Below are positions 1-6,162 of a stretch of DNA of 6,215 nt, piece after piece. This stretch comes from Desulfobulbus sp. Lineage in GTDB: Bacteria > Desulfobacterota > Desulfobulbia > Desulfobulbales > Desulfobulbaceae. Each line of letters starts with the position of its first letter. Position 1 is the first letter of the stretch. The position numbers and the translations under genes are program-made. Below the pieces are notes generated by a model. It was not told where the DNA came from. It worked only from the letters and a program-made list of their open reading frames with translations, and did no database searches. Where the stretch lies: contig DRKH01000152.1 in NCBI GenBank assembly GCA_011051825.1, positions 1 to 6,215 on the forward strand, given 5' to 3'.

Positions 1-1
1 C

Positions 2-34
2 AAGAGGATTCATAACGAGCAGGTGACATCATGA
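2..34 (+). CDS. possible 3' end of an upstream gene (partial)
   Basis: One frame is open from the window edge for ten codons (KRIHNEQVTS) and stops at TGA 32-34. That stop overlaps the ATG at 31 as ATGA, a common arrangement for translationally coupled genes. The other two frames stop at 13-15 (TAA) and 24-26 (TGA), so an upstream gene could also end at either of those. Ten codons are too few to identify a protein or prove coding. The absence of room for a promoter before position 31 suggests that the operon begins outside the window. Confidence 0.25.
   Translation, partial: KRIHNEQVTS
21..26 (+). promoter_or_regulatory. ribosome binding site for the dehydrogenase gene
   Basis: AGGTGA lies four bases before the ATG at 31. 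It matches the anti-Shine-Dalgarno complement well and supports this start over any internal one. Confidence 0.6.
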
Positions 35-1308
35 TTGAGAGCCTAAATACCGAGCCTGAACTGGTTGTCGAATACACGGATCCAATGGAAGGTTTCAAAG
101 GCTGGCTGGTTATCGACTCCATGGCACATAATCTATGTGCCGGAGGTCTGAGAGTCCAGCCCGGGTTAACCCGGGAATGTGTTCAGCGTCTTGCCGCAAC
201 CATGACCTTGAAGATGCGGATTGCCGGAATCAGAGCGGACGGGGCCAAAAGCGGTATTGATTATGACCCCTCAAGTCCCGGCAAACAGGAGGCGCTGTAT
301 AGATTTATCCGGGCCATTAAGCCCTTTATAAAGCAGCGCTACTCCATGGGACCGGACATGAATACGACCATGCCGGAACTGGATGCGGTGTGCTCCCGCC
401 TCGGCATCACCTCCATCAAGACGGCTGTGGCCAGGGCCCAAAATCTTACCCCTGCTCAATTCAAGCAGAGAACCGCCCTGCTGTCCCGACCGGTCGGCCA
501 TGCCACCCTGGGCAAATTACGGGCCGGTTCCGGCCTGGCCGCCTCCTGCCTTGGAATCCTCGAATACCTGGGCATTCCTGCCGGAGAGGCAACGGTCTCC
601 ATTCAGGGGTTCGGCGGTCTGGCCGCCGGAGCCGCGTATTTTCTCAACAAAGCAGGGGTAAACATTGTCGGTCTGGCCGACCGGGAAAAGAGTCTCATCA
701 GTTCCGACGGAGAGCCCCTTGATATTTCATCCTTTCTCAGCAATTCCGTTGATGGTATCATTCCATACACAACGTCTACGGGCAGGTATGGCAGACGGGA
801 GGAAATCTATTCCGTGCCCTGCGATGTTTTCATTCCGGCAGCCATAGAAAATTCCGTTGGTGCGCAGGAGGCCGCAACCATGCAGGTGCGTGCCATTGCC
901 TGCGGCGCCAACCTTGCGGTGACACCAGAGGCCGAAAAGATTCTCCACCAGCGCCACATTCTTTTAATTCCGGACATGGTCGCCGGCTGCGGGGGATCAT
1001 TGTCCATGGAGGGCCTGTTTGCGCCCGACCACCTCCCTTCGGTCGAAGAGGTTCTGGCCCATGTGGAGAGCAAAACCCGCCATATCGTCCAAAAGCTGCT
1101 GACCCGCAGTCAGGAAGACAAACTACCGCCCCGGGAGGCAGCATTACGGCTCTGTGCCGAGGCCTCGGTCTACCCTGGAACCCGACCCTATGGTTCCCTC
1201 ACCACCAACGTCGAGCCTGCAGCGCCGGAAAAAAAGACCCTGTGGAAATCCCGCAGCCCCCGACTCCCATCTCGATACATAAATGGCCATGCCTGTCCAT
1301 CCGTTTGA
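31..1308 (+). CDS. Glu/Leu/Phe/Val-type amino-acid dehydrogenase homologue
   Basis: Members of this family interconvert an L-amino acid and its 2-oxo acid plus ammonia with NAD(P) in the cytoplasm. The N-terminal substrate/dimerisation domain covers about residues 10-165. It keeps the family's key residues by position: a lysine in TLKMR (K61), the catalytic lysine in DGAKSGI (K73) and the aspartate in MGPDMNT (D109). The C-terminal Rossmann domain starts near residue 187, with the dinucleotide loop GFGGLA (193-198) and an acidic residue after strand 2 (LADRE, D217), which favours NAD over NADP. GANLAVTPEAEKIL (292-305) and LIPDMVAGCGGSLSMEG (312-328) are recognisable late family blocks. Oddities: the usual ATGRG segment reads RAGSGLAA (164-171), and the tail beyond about residue 385 is low in recognisable structure and runs over the next gene. 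The length (425 aa) is typical of glutamate dehydrogenases and longer than leucine dehydrogenases. Substrate cannot be assigned; the context argues for a specialised amino acid rather than glutamate catabolism. The family call is secure, the reaction is inferred. Confidence 0.88.
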   Translation: MIESLNTEPELVVEYTDPMEGFKGWLVIDSMAHNLCAGGLRVQPGLTRECVQRLAATMTLKMRIAGIRADGAKSGIDYDPSSPGKQEALYRFIRAIKPFIKQRYSMGPDMNTTMPELDAVCSRLGITSIKTAVARAQNLTPAQFKQRTALLSRPVGHATLGKLRAGSGLAASCLGILEYLGIPAGEATVSIQGFGGLAAGAAYFLNKAGVNIVGLADREKSLISSDGEPLDISSFLSNSVDGIIPYTTSTGRYGRREEIYSVPCDVFIPAAIENSVGAQEAATMQVRAIACGANLAVTPEAEKILHQRHILLIPDMVAGCGGSLSMEGLFAPDHLPSVEEVLAHVESKTRHIVQKLLTRSQEDKLPPREAALRLCAEASVYPGTRPYGSLTTNVEPAAPEKKTLWKSRSPRLPSRYINGHACPSV

Positions 1309-2689
1309 CTATCAGATAAATCCGCACGTCTTCAGTACGCCTGAATTCGAAGCACTGTTTGATGAAAAAAAGGTCTTTCAGCGCTGGCTCGATTTTGAAG
1401 CGGCCCTGGCAACGGCCCAGGGAAAATACGGCATCATCCCGGCCGAGGCCGCGCAGGAGATCCGCAGTAAGGCAAAGCTTGAGTTGATTGATCTTGACGG
1501 CGTGCGGGCAGGCTATGCAAAAAGCCGCAACTCCGTGGTACCGCTGCTTGGCGGACTACGAAGGGCCTGCAGCAACAACCATGGCGAATACGTTCACTAC
1601 GGAGCAACGACCCAGGATGTTCTTGATACCGGTGAGATTCTTGCTCTGCGGGAAACCCTTTCCCTGCTCTATCGTGATCTGCGCACCATTGAACGAATCT
1701 GCCTCAATCTGGCCCTCAAATATCGTGCAACTCCCATGGCGGCCAGAAGCCATGGCCAGCAGGCTCTACCCACGACTTTCGGCCTGAAAATCACCACTTG
1801 GTCTGCAGAGATTCATCGCCATATCAAGAGGATACAACACATCCACTCCACCATCGGCTACGGCCAGTTAAGCGGCGCCGTCGGCACCTATGCCGCCCTG
1901 GGGCCACAGGGGCTGGAGGTGGCAGCAGAAACCATGGCTCTACTCGGCCTCAAGCATAATGCCCTTTCCTGGCACACCTCCAGGGATATCGTTGCCGAGC
2001 TGGCCGCCGATTTCTCCCTTCTGGTCATGACCCTTGCAAAAATCGCCAATGAAATCTTTCAACTCCAGAAAACGGAGATCGGCGAGCTGCAGGAACCTTC
2101 CATTGCAGGGGCACTGGCGAGCAGCACCATGCCGCATAAACAAAACCCGGTCATCTGTCAGCGGGTGGTCGCCCTGTCAAAACATGTACGAGGGCTTGCC
2201 GGAACAGTTATGGAAAGCATGGCCCATGAACACGAACGGGACCCCCGCAGCCTGTGGGCCGAGTGGCTGGCTATACCTCAGCTCTGTATTTATACGGGCA
2301 ATGCCCTCCACTCCATGATCGATGTCCTTACCGGGCTGACCGTTCGGCCCGAACGCATGCTTGAAAATCTGTACCGGCAGAAAAACCTGATCACAACGGA
2401 ATGGCTCCTCTTTCAACTCAGTAAACACCTGGGCAAGACGAAATCCCTGGAAAAACTGCATGCACTTTCTTCGACAGCTGCCTCCGAGGGGGACAGTCTC
2501 AAAGAAGCGGTTCTTGCCGATGCCGAAATCGGCTCGTTATTCAGTCGGGAAGAACTTGCTCTGCTTGACCACCCGGAAGACTATACCGGTCAAGCCGTCA
2601 AAATAGTTGACCTGGCGATCGCGGAAATTTCAAGCAGACGCCAGGGGGACCCTGATGCTTTAACCACCAAGACCCTCTTCTTCAACTGA
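1283..2689 (+). CDS. fumarase/adenylosuccinate lyase superfamily lyase, first copy (PcaB-like features)
   Basis: Superfamily enzymes add or eliminate an amine, thiol, hydroxyl or carboxylate-bearing group across fumarate-like substrates and act as homotetramers with shared active sites. The three conserved regions are visible: VHYGATTQDVLDTG (104-117, H105), ARSHGQQALPTTFGLK (154-169, H157, the general acid/base position) and the signature ASSTMPHKQNP (279-289), with catalytic serine in the SS pair (280-281) and K286/N288. HEHERD (315-320) followed by LWAEWLAIPQL recalls 3-carboxy-muconate cycloisomerase (PcaB). So does N83 in SRNSVVPLL, where adenylosuccinate lyases carry histidine. An ADSL-C-type helical domain follows from about 355. 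The signature glycine is alanine here (A279). The gene starts inside the preceding one (26-nt overlap) without a clear ribosome site, so translation is probably coupled; a second ATG at 1289 is an equally possible start. No protocatechuate or purine genes are nearby, so neither namesake is asserted. Confidence 0.88.
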   Translation: MAMPVHPFDYQINPHVFSTPEFEALFDEKKVFQRWLDFEAALATAQGKYGIIPAEAAQEIRSKAKLELIDLDGVRAGYAKSRNSVVPLLGGLRRACSNNHGEYVHYGATTQDVLDTGEILALRETLSLLYRDLRTIERICLNLALKYRATPMAARSHGQQALPTTFGLKITTWSAEIHRHIKRIQHIHSTIGYGQLSGAVGTYAALGPQGLEVAAETMALLGLKHNALSWHTSRDIVAELAADFSLLVMTLAKIANEIFQLQKTEIGELQEPSIAGALASSTMPHKQNPVICQRVVALSKHVRGLAGTVMESMAHEHERDPRSLWAEWLAIPQLCIYTGNALHSMIDVLTGLTVRPERMLENLYRQKNLITTEWLLFQLSKHLGKTKSLEKLHALSSTAASEGDSLKEAVLADAEIGSLFSREELALLDHPEDYTGQAVKIVDLAIAEISSRRQGDPDALTTKTLFFN

Positions 2690-2712
2690 TGAGCGATACT
2701 CTCCATGAGTGA
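2689..2712 (+). other. seven-codon leader ORF bridging the two lyase genes
   Basis: The stop of the first lyase (TGA 2687-2689) shares its A with an ATG at 2689-2691. From there a mini-frame reads MSDTLHE and stops at 2710-2712, three bases past the ATG (2705) of the second lyase. A ribosome finishing the mini-frame would stop almost on top of the true start. This may serve as a relay for re-initiation because no good ribosome binding site precedes 2705. The short frame may equally be chance. Confidence 0.25.
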
Positions 2713-4162
2713 CTGTAATTTCAGCTGTCATATTGTCGATTCCGGATTCTACAGTGCGGCCTATACCACGGCGGAATGTCGCAAGGTCTTTTGCGACATC
2801 TATAGATATCAACGCTGGCTAGACGTTGAGGTTGCCCTTGCCATGGCCCAGGCCGAGCTTGGCCTTATCCCGGTCAGTGCAGCGGAAAACATCAGAGACA
2901 ATGCAAAAATCGGTTCTCTTGATCTTGAATCGATCCGCCAGGGCTTAAAGGTGACAAGTCATTCCCTCATGCCCCTGCTCAATGCCCTGCGTCAGGTCTG
3001 CAGCAGGGAAGCAGGCCAGTTCATTCACTTCGGCGCAACCACCCAGGACATTCAGGACACCGCCCAGATCCTGGAGATCAAAAGTATTTTAACCCTGGTG
3101 GAACGTGACCTGATCATCATTATCGGTCAGGTTATCGACCTTGCGGAAAAATACGGCAACCTGGTCACCATCGGCCGAACCCACACCCAGCATGCGCTGC
3201 CCATGACCATGGGATTAAAGATAGCGGTGTGGCTGGATGAGTTGTGGCGGAACCTGGAACGTTTTGAGGAGATGAAAAGGCGCGTGCTGGTCAGCCAACT
3301 CTTTGGCGGGGTCGGCACCATGGATCCCTTTGGCGACCAGGCATTTGCCCTGCTCGACAACTTTTCCGCCCGACTGGGACTGGAAGCGCCCAATGTTGCC
3401 TGGCATTCCTCCCGGGACCGCATTACCGAATTTCTCGCAACCATGGCTATGATTTCCGGTACTCTTGCCAAGGTTGCCGACGAGATCCGCTGCCTTGCCC
3501 GCAATGAAATAGGTGAGATGGAAGAGCCGTTTCAAATGGGTAAAATAGGGAGCAGCACGATGCCGCACAAGAGAAATCCCGAGATGTGCGAACAGGTGGT
3601 TGTCCTGTCCAAACTGATCAGATCCAATGCCGACCTCGGCTTTGAAGGATTGATCAATGAACATGAACGGGATTATCGGTCCGTCCGCCTTGAATGGGTC
3701 ACGGTGACCGACACCTCCCTCTTTACCTGCGGCCTGCTGGCGCTCATGAAAGACATCCTTGACGATCTGAGAATCCACGAGGACAAGGTTCGGGAAAACG
3801 TCAACAGGGCCGCGCCCCTCATTTCAACGGAAGCCCTGATGTTTTTTCTTGGCCGGTCCATAGGCAAACAGACAGCGCATACGCTCATTTATGAAACGTC
3901 CATGGAGGCTGTTGAGACAAACAAACCAATGCTGGACCTGCTGATGAAGCGCCCTGAAATAAACGGCCACTTCAGCAGAGAAAAAATACAGCAGGCCATG
4001 CTGCCGGAGAGTCATGTCGGAATGTCCCAACCTCTCACCCGGCGCACCATTGACTATGTTAAGGACAGGCTGCAGCAACTGGGCAGCCCGCAGACGGCCG
4101 AGGCCCCCTGTCCATTGGCGACAAAGGAGGGAACATGTTGCAAGAAGAGAGAAAAAAAGTAG
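2705..4162 (+). CDS. fumarase/adenylosuccinate lyase superfamily lyase, second copy (PurB-like active site)
   Basis: This is a paralogue of the preceding lyase with the same order of blocks: FCDIYRYQRWLDVEVALAMAQ (29-49), IHFGATTQDIQDTA (107-120, H108), GRTHTQHALPMTMGLK (157-172, H160) and the full signature GSSTMPHKRNP (282-292, S283/S284, K289, N291). NEHERDYRSVRLEW (318-331) and an ADSL-C-like C-terminal domain follow. Unlike its neighbour it has histidine at the first active-site position (TSHSLMPLL, H86), as in adenylosuccinate lyases, and keeps the signature glycine (G282). The chosen start is required because the N-terminal block aligns with that of the first lyase from about residue 15. 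At 485 aa it is longer than typical PurB (about 430-460 aa). The extra residues lie at the ends, including a basic, cysteine-containing tail (C469, C478, C479) that is partly coded by the start region of the next gene. A purine role is unlikely given the neighbours; the likely chemistry is addition to, or release of, fumarate or a similar acid. Confidence 0.88.
   Translation: MSDCNFSCHIVDSGFYSAAYTTAECRKVFCDIYRYQRWLDVEVALAMAQAELGLIPVSAAENIRDNAKIGSLDLESIRQGLKVTSHSLMPLLNALRQVCSREAGQFIHFGATTQDIQDTAQILEIKSILTLVERDLIIIIGQVIDLAEKYGNLVTIGRTHTQHALPMTMGLKIAVWLDELWRNLERFEEMKRRVLVSQLFGGVGTMDPFGDQAFALLDNFSARLGLEAPNVAWHSSRDRITEFLATMAMISGTLAKVADEIRCLARNEIGEMEEPFQMGKIGSSTMPHKRNPEMCEQVVVLSKLIRSNADLGFEGLINEHERDYRSVRLEWVTVTDTSLFTCGLLALMKDILDDLRIHEDKVRENVNRAAPLISTEALMFFLGRSIGKQTAHTLIYETSMEAVETNKPMLDLLMKRPEINGHFSREKIQQAMLPESHVGMSQPLTRRTIDYVKDRLQQLGSPQTAEAPCPLATKEGTCCKKREKK
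4125..4131 (+). promoter_or_regulatory. strong ribosome binding site for the E1-like gene
   Basis: AGGAGGG lies inside the last codons of the second lyase, three bases before the ATG at 4135. It is the best Shine-Dalgarno match in the operon. It decides the start of the E1-like gene and suggests that this gene is translated independently of the lyases. Confidence 0.75.
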
Positions 4163-4881
4163 ATCAGGAGCGCTACAGACGGCAGATCCTGATTGACGGC
4201 TGGGGAGTGGAGACCCAGGAAAAGCTCCGGAACAGCAAGGTCTTCATCCTTGGTGCCGGTGGTCTCGGCTGCCCTGTGGCCCTGAACCTGACCAGTGCCG
4301 GAATCGGCAGCATTACAATATGCGATGCCGACAGTGTCGAGTTGAGCAACCTGAACCGACAGTTTCTCCATGTGGAAAAAAATATCGGGGTTGACAAGAC
4401 CACTTCTGCAGTCCAGTTTCTCTCTAAGTTCAACTCTGCGGTCAACTTCACAACCATCACCGATACAGTGACGGTGGACAACGTCAACGAGATGGTTGGC
4501 GATGCGGATATTATCCTTGACTGTGTTGACAACTTTCCGGCCCGTTACGCGTTGAACCTGTGTGCTATTGAAAAACAGATTCCGCTTGTTCACGGCGCGG
4601 TCTGGGGAATGGAAGGACGGGTGACCTTTTTAAAGCCCCCGTCAACACCATGCCTGTCCTGCCTTTTTCCGGTCGCCCCGCAAAAAGAGGAGATCCCCAT
4701 CGTCGGCGTTGTCGCCTGCGCAACGGGCAGCATGCAGGCCATGGAAGCGATCCAATACCTGTGCGGCGACCGCCAGTCCCTGCAGGGACAGATGCTGATA
4801 ATGGATTATTCATCGATGCGGTTTCAAACCCTGGAGATATCCAGAAATCCCGACTGCCCGGTATGTGAACAGCTTCGGTGA
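4135..4881 (+). CDS. E1-like adenylating enzyme, ThiF/MoeB/HesA family
   Basis: Family members use ATP to adenylate a carboxylate, usually the C-terminal glycine of a ubiquitin-like sulfur carrier (ThiS, MoaD) and sometimes a peptide end (MccB type). The start RYRRQILIDGWGVETQEKL (13-31) is the typical N-terminal helix motif. The nucleotide loop GAGGLG is at 40-45. The adenylation residues are all present by position: D64 (CDADSVELSNLNRQF), R75, K88 (VDKTT) and D132 (CVDNFPARY). Two CxxC pairs, C173/C176 and C241/C244, form the structural zinc site. HGAVWGMEGRVTFLKP (153-168) is the usual crossover block. At the loop where ThiF has its thioester cysteine I see lysine/glutamate (QKEEIP, 183-188). 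A cysteine occurs instead at C195 (VACATG), where relatives normally have glycine. At 248 aa it is full length for MoeB/ThiF without a rhodanese domain. It overlaps the lyase by 28 nt. No carrier protein gene or rhodanese is in the window, so the activated partner is unknown. Confidence 0.9.
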   Translation: MLQEERKKVDQERYRRQILIDGWGVETQEKLRNSKVFILGAGGLGCPVALNLTSAGIGSITICDADSVELSNLNRQFLHVEKNIGVDKTTSAVQFLSKFNSAVNFTTITDTVTVDNVNEMVGDADIILDCVDNFPARYALNLCAIEKQIPLVHGAVWGMEGRVTFLKPPSTPCLSCLFPVAPQKEEIPIVGVVACATGSMQAMEAIQYLCGDRQSLQGQMLIMDYSSMRFQTLEISRNPDCPVCEQLR

Positions 4882-4887
4882 GAAGAA

Positions 4888-4898
4888 ACCGGTTAAGC
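4888..4898 (+). repeat. left arm of an 11-bp inverted repeat flanking the tandem array
   Basis: ACCGGTTAAGC here is the exact reverse complement of the bases at 5060-5070. The match does not extend by one base on either side. It starts seven bases after the stop codon of the E1-like gene. Confidence 0.75.
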
Positions 4899-5068
4899 TG
4901 GTTAAGCGTTCAAGCCGTTCAAGCTGTTCAAGCGTTCAAACGGTTCAAGCCGTTTAAGCTGTTTGAGCCGTTTAAGCTGTTTGAGCCGTTTAAGCTGTTT
5001 GAGCCGTTCAAGCTGTTTGAGCTGTTTGAGCTGTTTAAACGGTTTAAACGGTTTAAACGGCTTAACCG
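4892..5068. repeat. 9-bp-period tandem array, about 20 units
   Basis: Units of nine bases begin with G(T/C)T and are mostly GTTCAAGCY, GTTTAAGCT, GTTTGAGCY or GTTTAAACG. Irregular units of 7 bp (4901-4907) and 8 bp (4926-4933) occur near the left end. There is higher-order structure. The 18-mer GTTTAAGCTGTTTGAGCC is repeated three times exactly at 4952-5005. GTTTGAGCT follows twice at 5015-5032, and GTTTAAACG three times at 5033-5059. The first eight bases of each unit fit GYTYRARC, which is its own reverse complement in degenerate form; GTTTAAAC is a perfect palindrome. The array fills the gap between the convergent E1-like and VanZ-like genes. Two readings are a slippage-prone minisatellite and a structured bidirectional transcript end; nothing here decides between them. 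No ordinary hairpin-plus-T-run terminator is visible in the gap. Confidence 0.92.
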
Positions 5069-5070
5069 GT
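5060..5070 (-). repeat. right arm of the 11-bp inverted repeat flanking the tandem array
   Basis: GCTTAACCGGT pairs perfectly with 4888-4898. It ends one base before the stop codon (TAG, 5071-5073 on the minus strand) of the VanZ-like gene. Confidence 0.75.
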
Positions 5071-6150
5071 CTACGCGTTCATGCGTTTAAACAACCCGAC
5101 CTTCATCAGCAACATATACAGAACCAGTGCGGTCAGGCCCCCTGCCATATCAATCAACACGTCGGAGAAGAGCGGTGAACGGCCGTCAATGTAAAACTGA
5201 ATACACTCGGTTGCACAGGCGAGCATAAAGATATCTCCCATCTGCCGTACTTTCGACCGGTCCGGATTGCCGAAAACAAACATAAAGGTGAAGGCGCCAA
5301 AAAGCAAAAAATGCGCGACCTTGGTTATATCAAGGGATACCGGCTCAAAATGCAGTCTGTAGCCGACCTTCCAGACCGCCTCCTGTATCGGAACAATATA
5401 TTTTTCCAGTTTGCTCAATAATGCATATTTCAGCTGGTTCTTGATACTGCCGGTCATGGCCGTACCAATGACGATCAGAAAAAGGATGGGAGCGGCAATA
5501 AACGGAACAACATTCCTTTTCGCCTTCAGGACGGGTACAAAGAGAAGTGCTATAAATGATATCCACAGGGCGATGAACAGCCATTTTCCCCATCGGTAAA
5601 CGACCTGCTCTTCAACCCGGTACAGGCTCAGGTCTTTGACAAAAAAGGCACCTTGACTGTTGGGAAGCTGAATCCGAACCTGACTTCCCCGGTTACGAAC
5701 AGTTGTAAAAACCTTGCTGTAGGTCTGCCAGTCATGGGTTCCGGACAATGCGGCAACTACATGATAGGCAAAATACCGTCCCTGCCATTGATGGGGCTGG
5801 ATCAACAACAGTCGTGCCCTGCTCCAGCTTTTCCCGTTGCCGTTGACATCCTCTGTTTTCAGGCTTGCCTTGAGCCGCACTTTTGCCCCGTTTAAGACCG
5901 CCGACACCTCCTGCCAGACCTGAACATTCCCCTCAAGGCTGTCTGACTTGAGTTCTAAGACGTTGTCGCGTACTTTTACGTTTGCAAGGGGTGTCTGTCT
6001 GACCTGCCAGGCCTGCAGCTCGTCTGTAAAATCAGGATTAAGCAGGAGCTGTTCACCCACAGCCTGATATTTATCGATCAACAGGATGGAACAGGCCGTC
6101 AGCGTACAGAGCAGGACAAAGAGGAATATTTTTTTGGTTTCCGACAACAT
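5071..6150 (-). CDS. membrane protein: periplasmic beta-sandwich-like domain fused to a VanZ-like domain
   Basis: The N-terminus has a charged start and a hydrophobic stretch (about 8-25) that can be a membrane anchor. It also contains a lipobox, LTAC (17-20). Residues about 35-180 look like a secreted carbohydrate-binding/galactose-binding-type domain: LLLNPDFTDELQAWQV (35-50), VWQEVSAVLNGAKVRLKASLKTED (78-101) and a closing strand FFVKDLSLYRV (169-179). Two membrane helices follow (about 188-207 and 213-232). A VanZ-like domain spans about 237-350, with its hallmarks K277/H280 (KVAHFLLFGAFTF), ECIQFYIDGRSPLFSD (E315, Q318, R324, D330), D334 and a final helix with GG. VanZ-like proteins are poorly understood; VanZ itself gives low-level teicoplanin resistance. 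Sugar-envelope roles are inferred from the extra domain. The ribosome site before the ATG is weak (purine-rich AAGAAGTAAG some ten bases upstream). The last codons are built from the adjoining repeat. Architecture is confident, function is not. Confidence 0.82.
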   Translation of the reverse strand: MLSETKKIFLFVLLCTLTACSILLIDKYQAVGEQLLLNPDFTDELQAWQVRQTPLANVKVRDNVLELKSDSLEGNVQVWQEVSAVLNGAKVRLKASLKTEDVNGNGKSWSRARLLLIQPHQWQGRYFAYHVVAALSGTHDWQTYSKVFTTVRNRGSQVRIQLPNSQGAFFVKDLSLYRVEEQVVYRWGKWLFIALWISFIALLFVPVLKAKRNVVPFIAAPILFLIVIGTAMTGSIKNQLKYALLSKLEKYIVPIQEAVWKVGYRLHFEPVSLDITKVAHFLLFGAFTFMFVFGNPDRSKVRQMGDIFMLACATECIQFYIDGRSPLFSDVLIDMAGGLTALVLYMLLMKVGLFKRMNA

Positions 6151-6162
6151 TCGGGGTACGAC

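Noticed and set aside
1283..2689. Naming the first lyase pcaB or purB
   Set aside because: The signatures are shared across the superfamily and the context contains neither protocatechuate nor purine genes.
3215..3778. Long minus-strand open frame (187 codons) inside the second lyase
   Set aside because: It lies entirely antisense to a strongly conserved enzyme, has no recognisable domain, and is explained by codon bias of the plus-strand gene.
2705..4162. Naming the second lyase purB because of the histidine at residue 86 and the full GSS signature
   Set aside because: Its immediate neighbours are not purine genes and it sits in tandem with a paralogue. A housekeeping PurB is expected elsewhere in the genome.
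4054..4593. Minus-strand open frame (179 codons) across the lyase/E1-like junction
   Set aside because: It is antisense to two well-supported overlapping genes, with no family motif or clear ribosome site.
4887..4894. Palindrome AACCGGTT as a simple terminator after the E1-like gene
   Set aside because: An eight-base palindrome leaves no usable hairpin loop and no T-run follows. It is better read as part of the inverted-repeat arm flanking the array.
4892..5068. CRISPR array
   Set aside because: The units are 9 bp and contiguous, with no unique spacers of 25-40 bp and no cas genes nearby.
4878..5090. Open frame from GTG 4878 (overlapping the stop of the E1-like gene) encoding a repeated FKLFEP hexapeptide
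   Set aside because: It is open only because the 9-bp unit is a multiple of three and contains no stop in that frame. It has no recognisable domain. The irregular 7- and 8-bp units near the left end would shift the coding frame, as expected for non-coding repeats.
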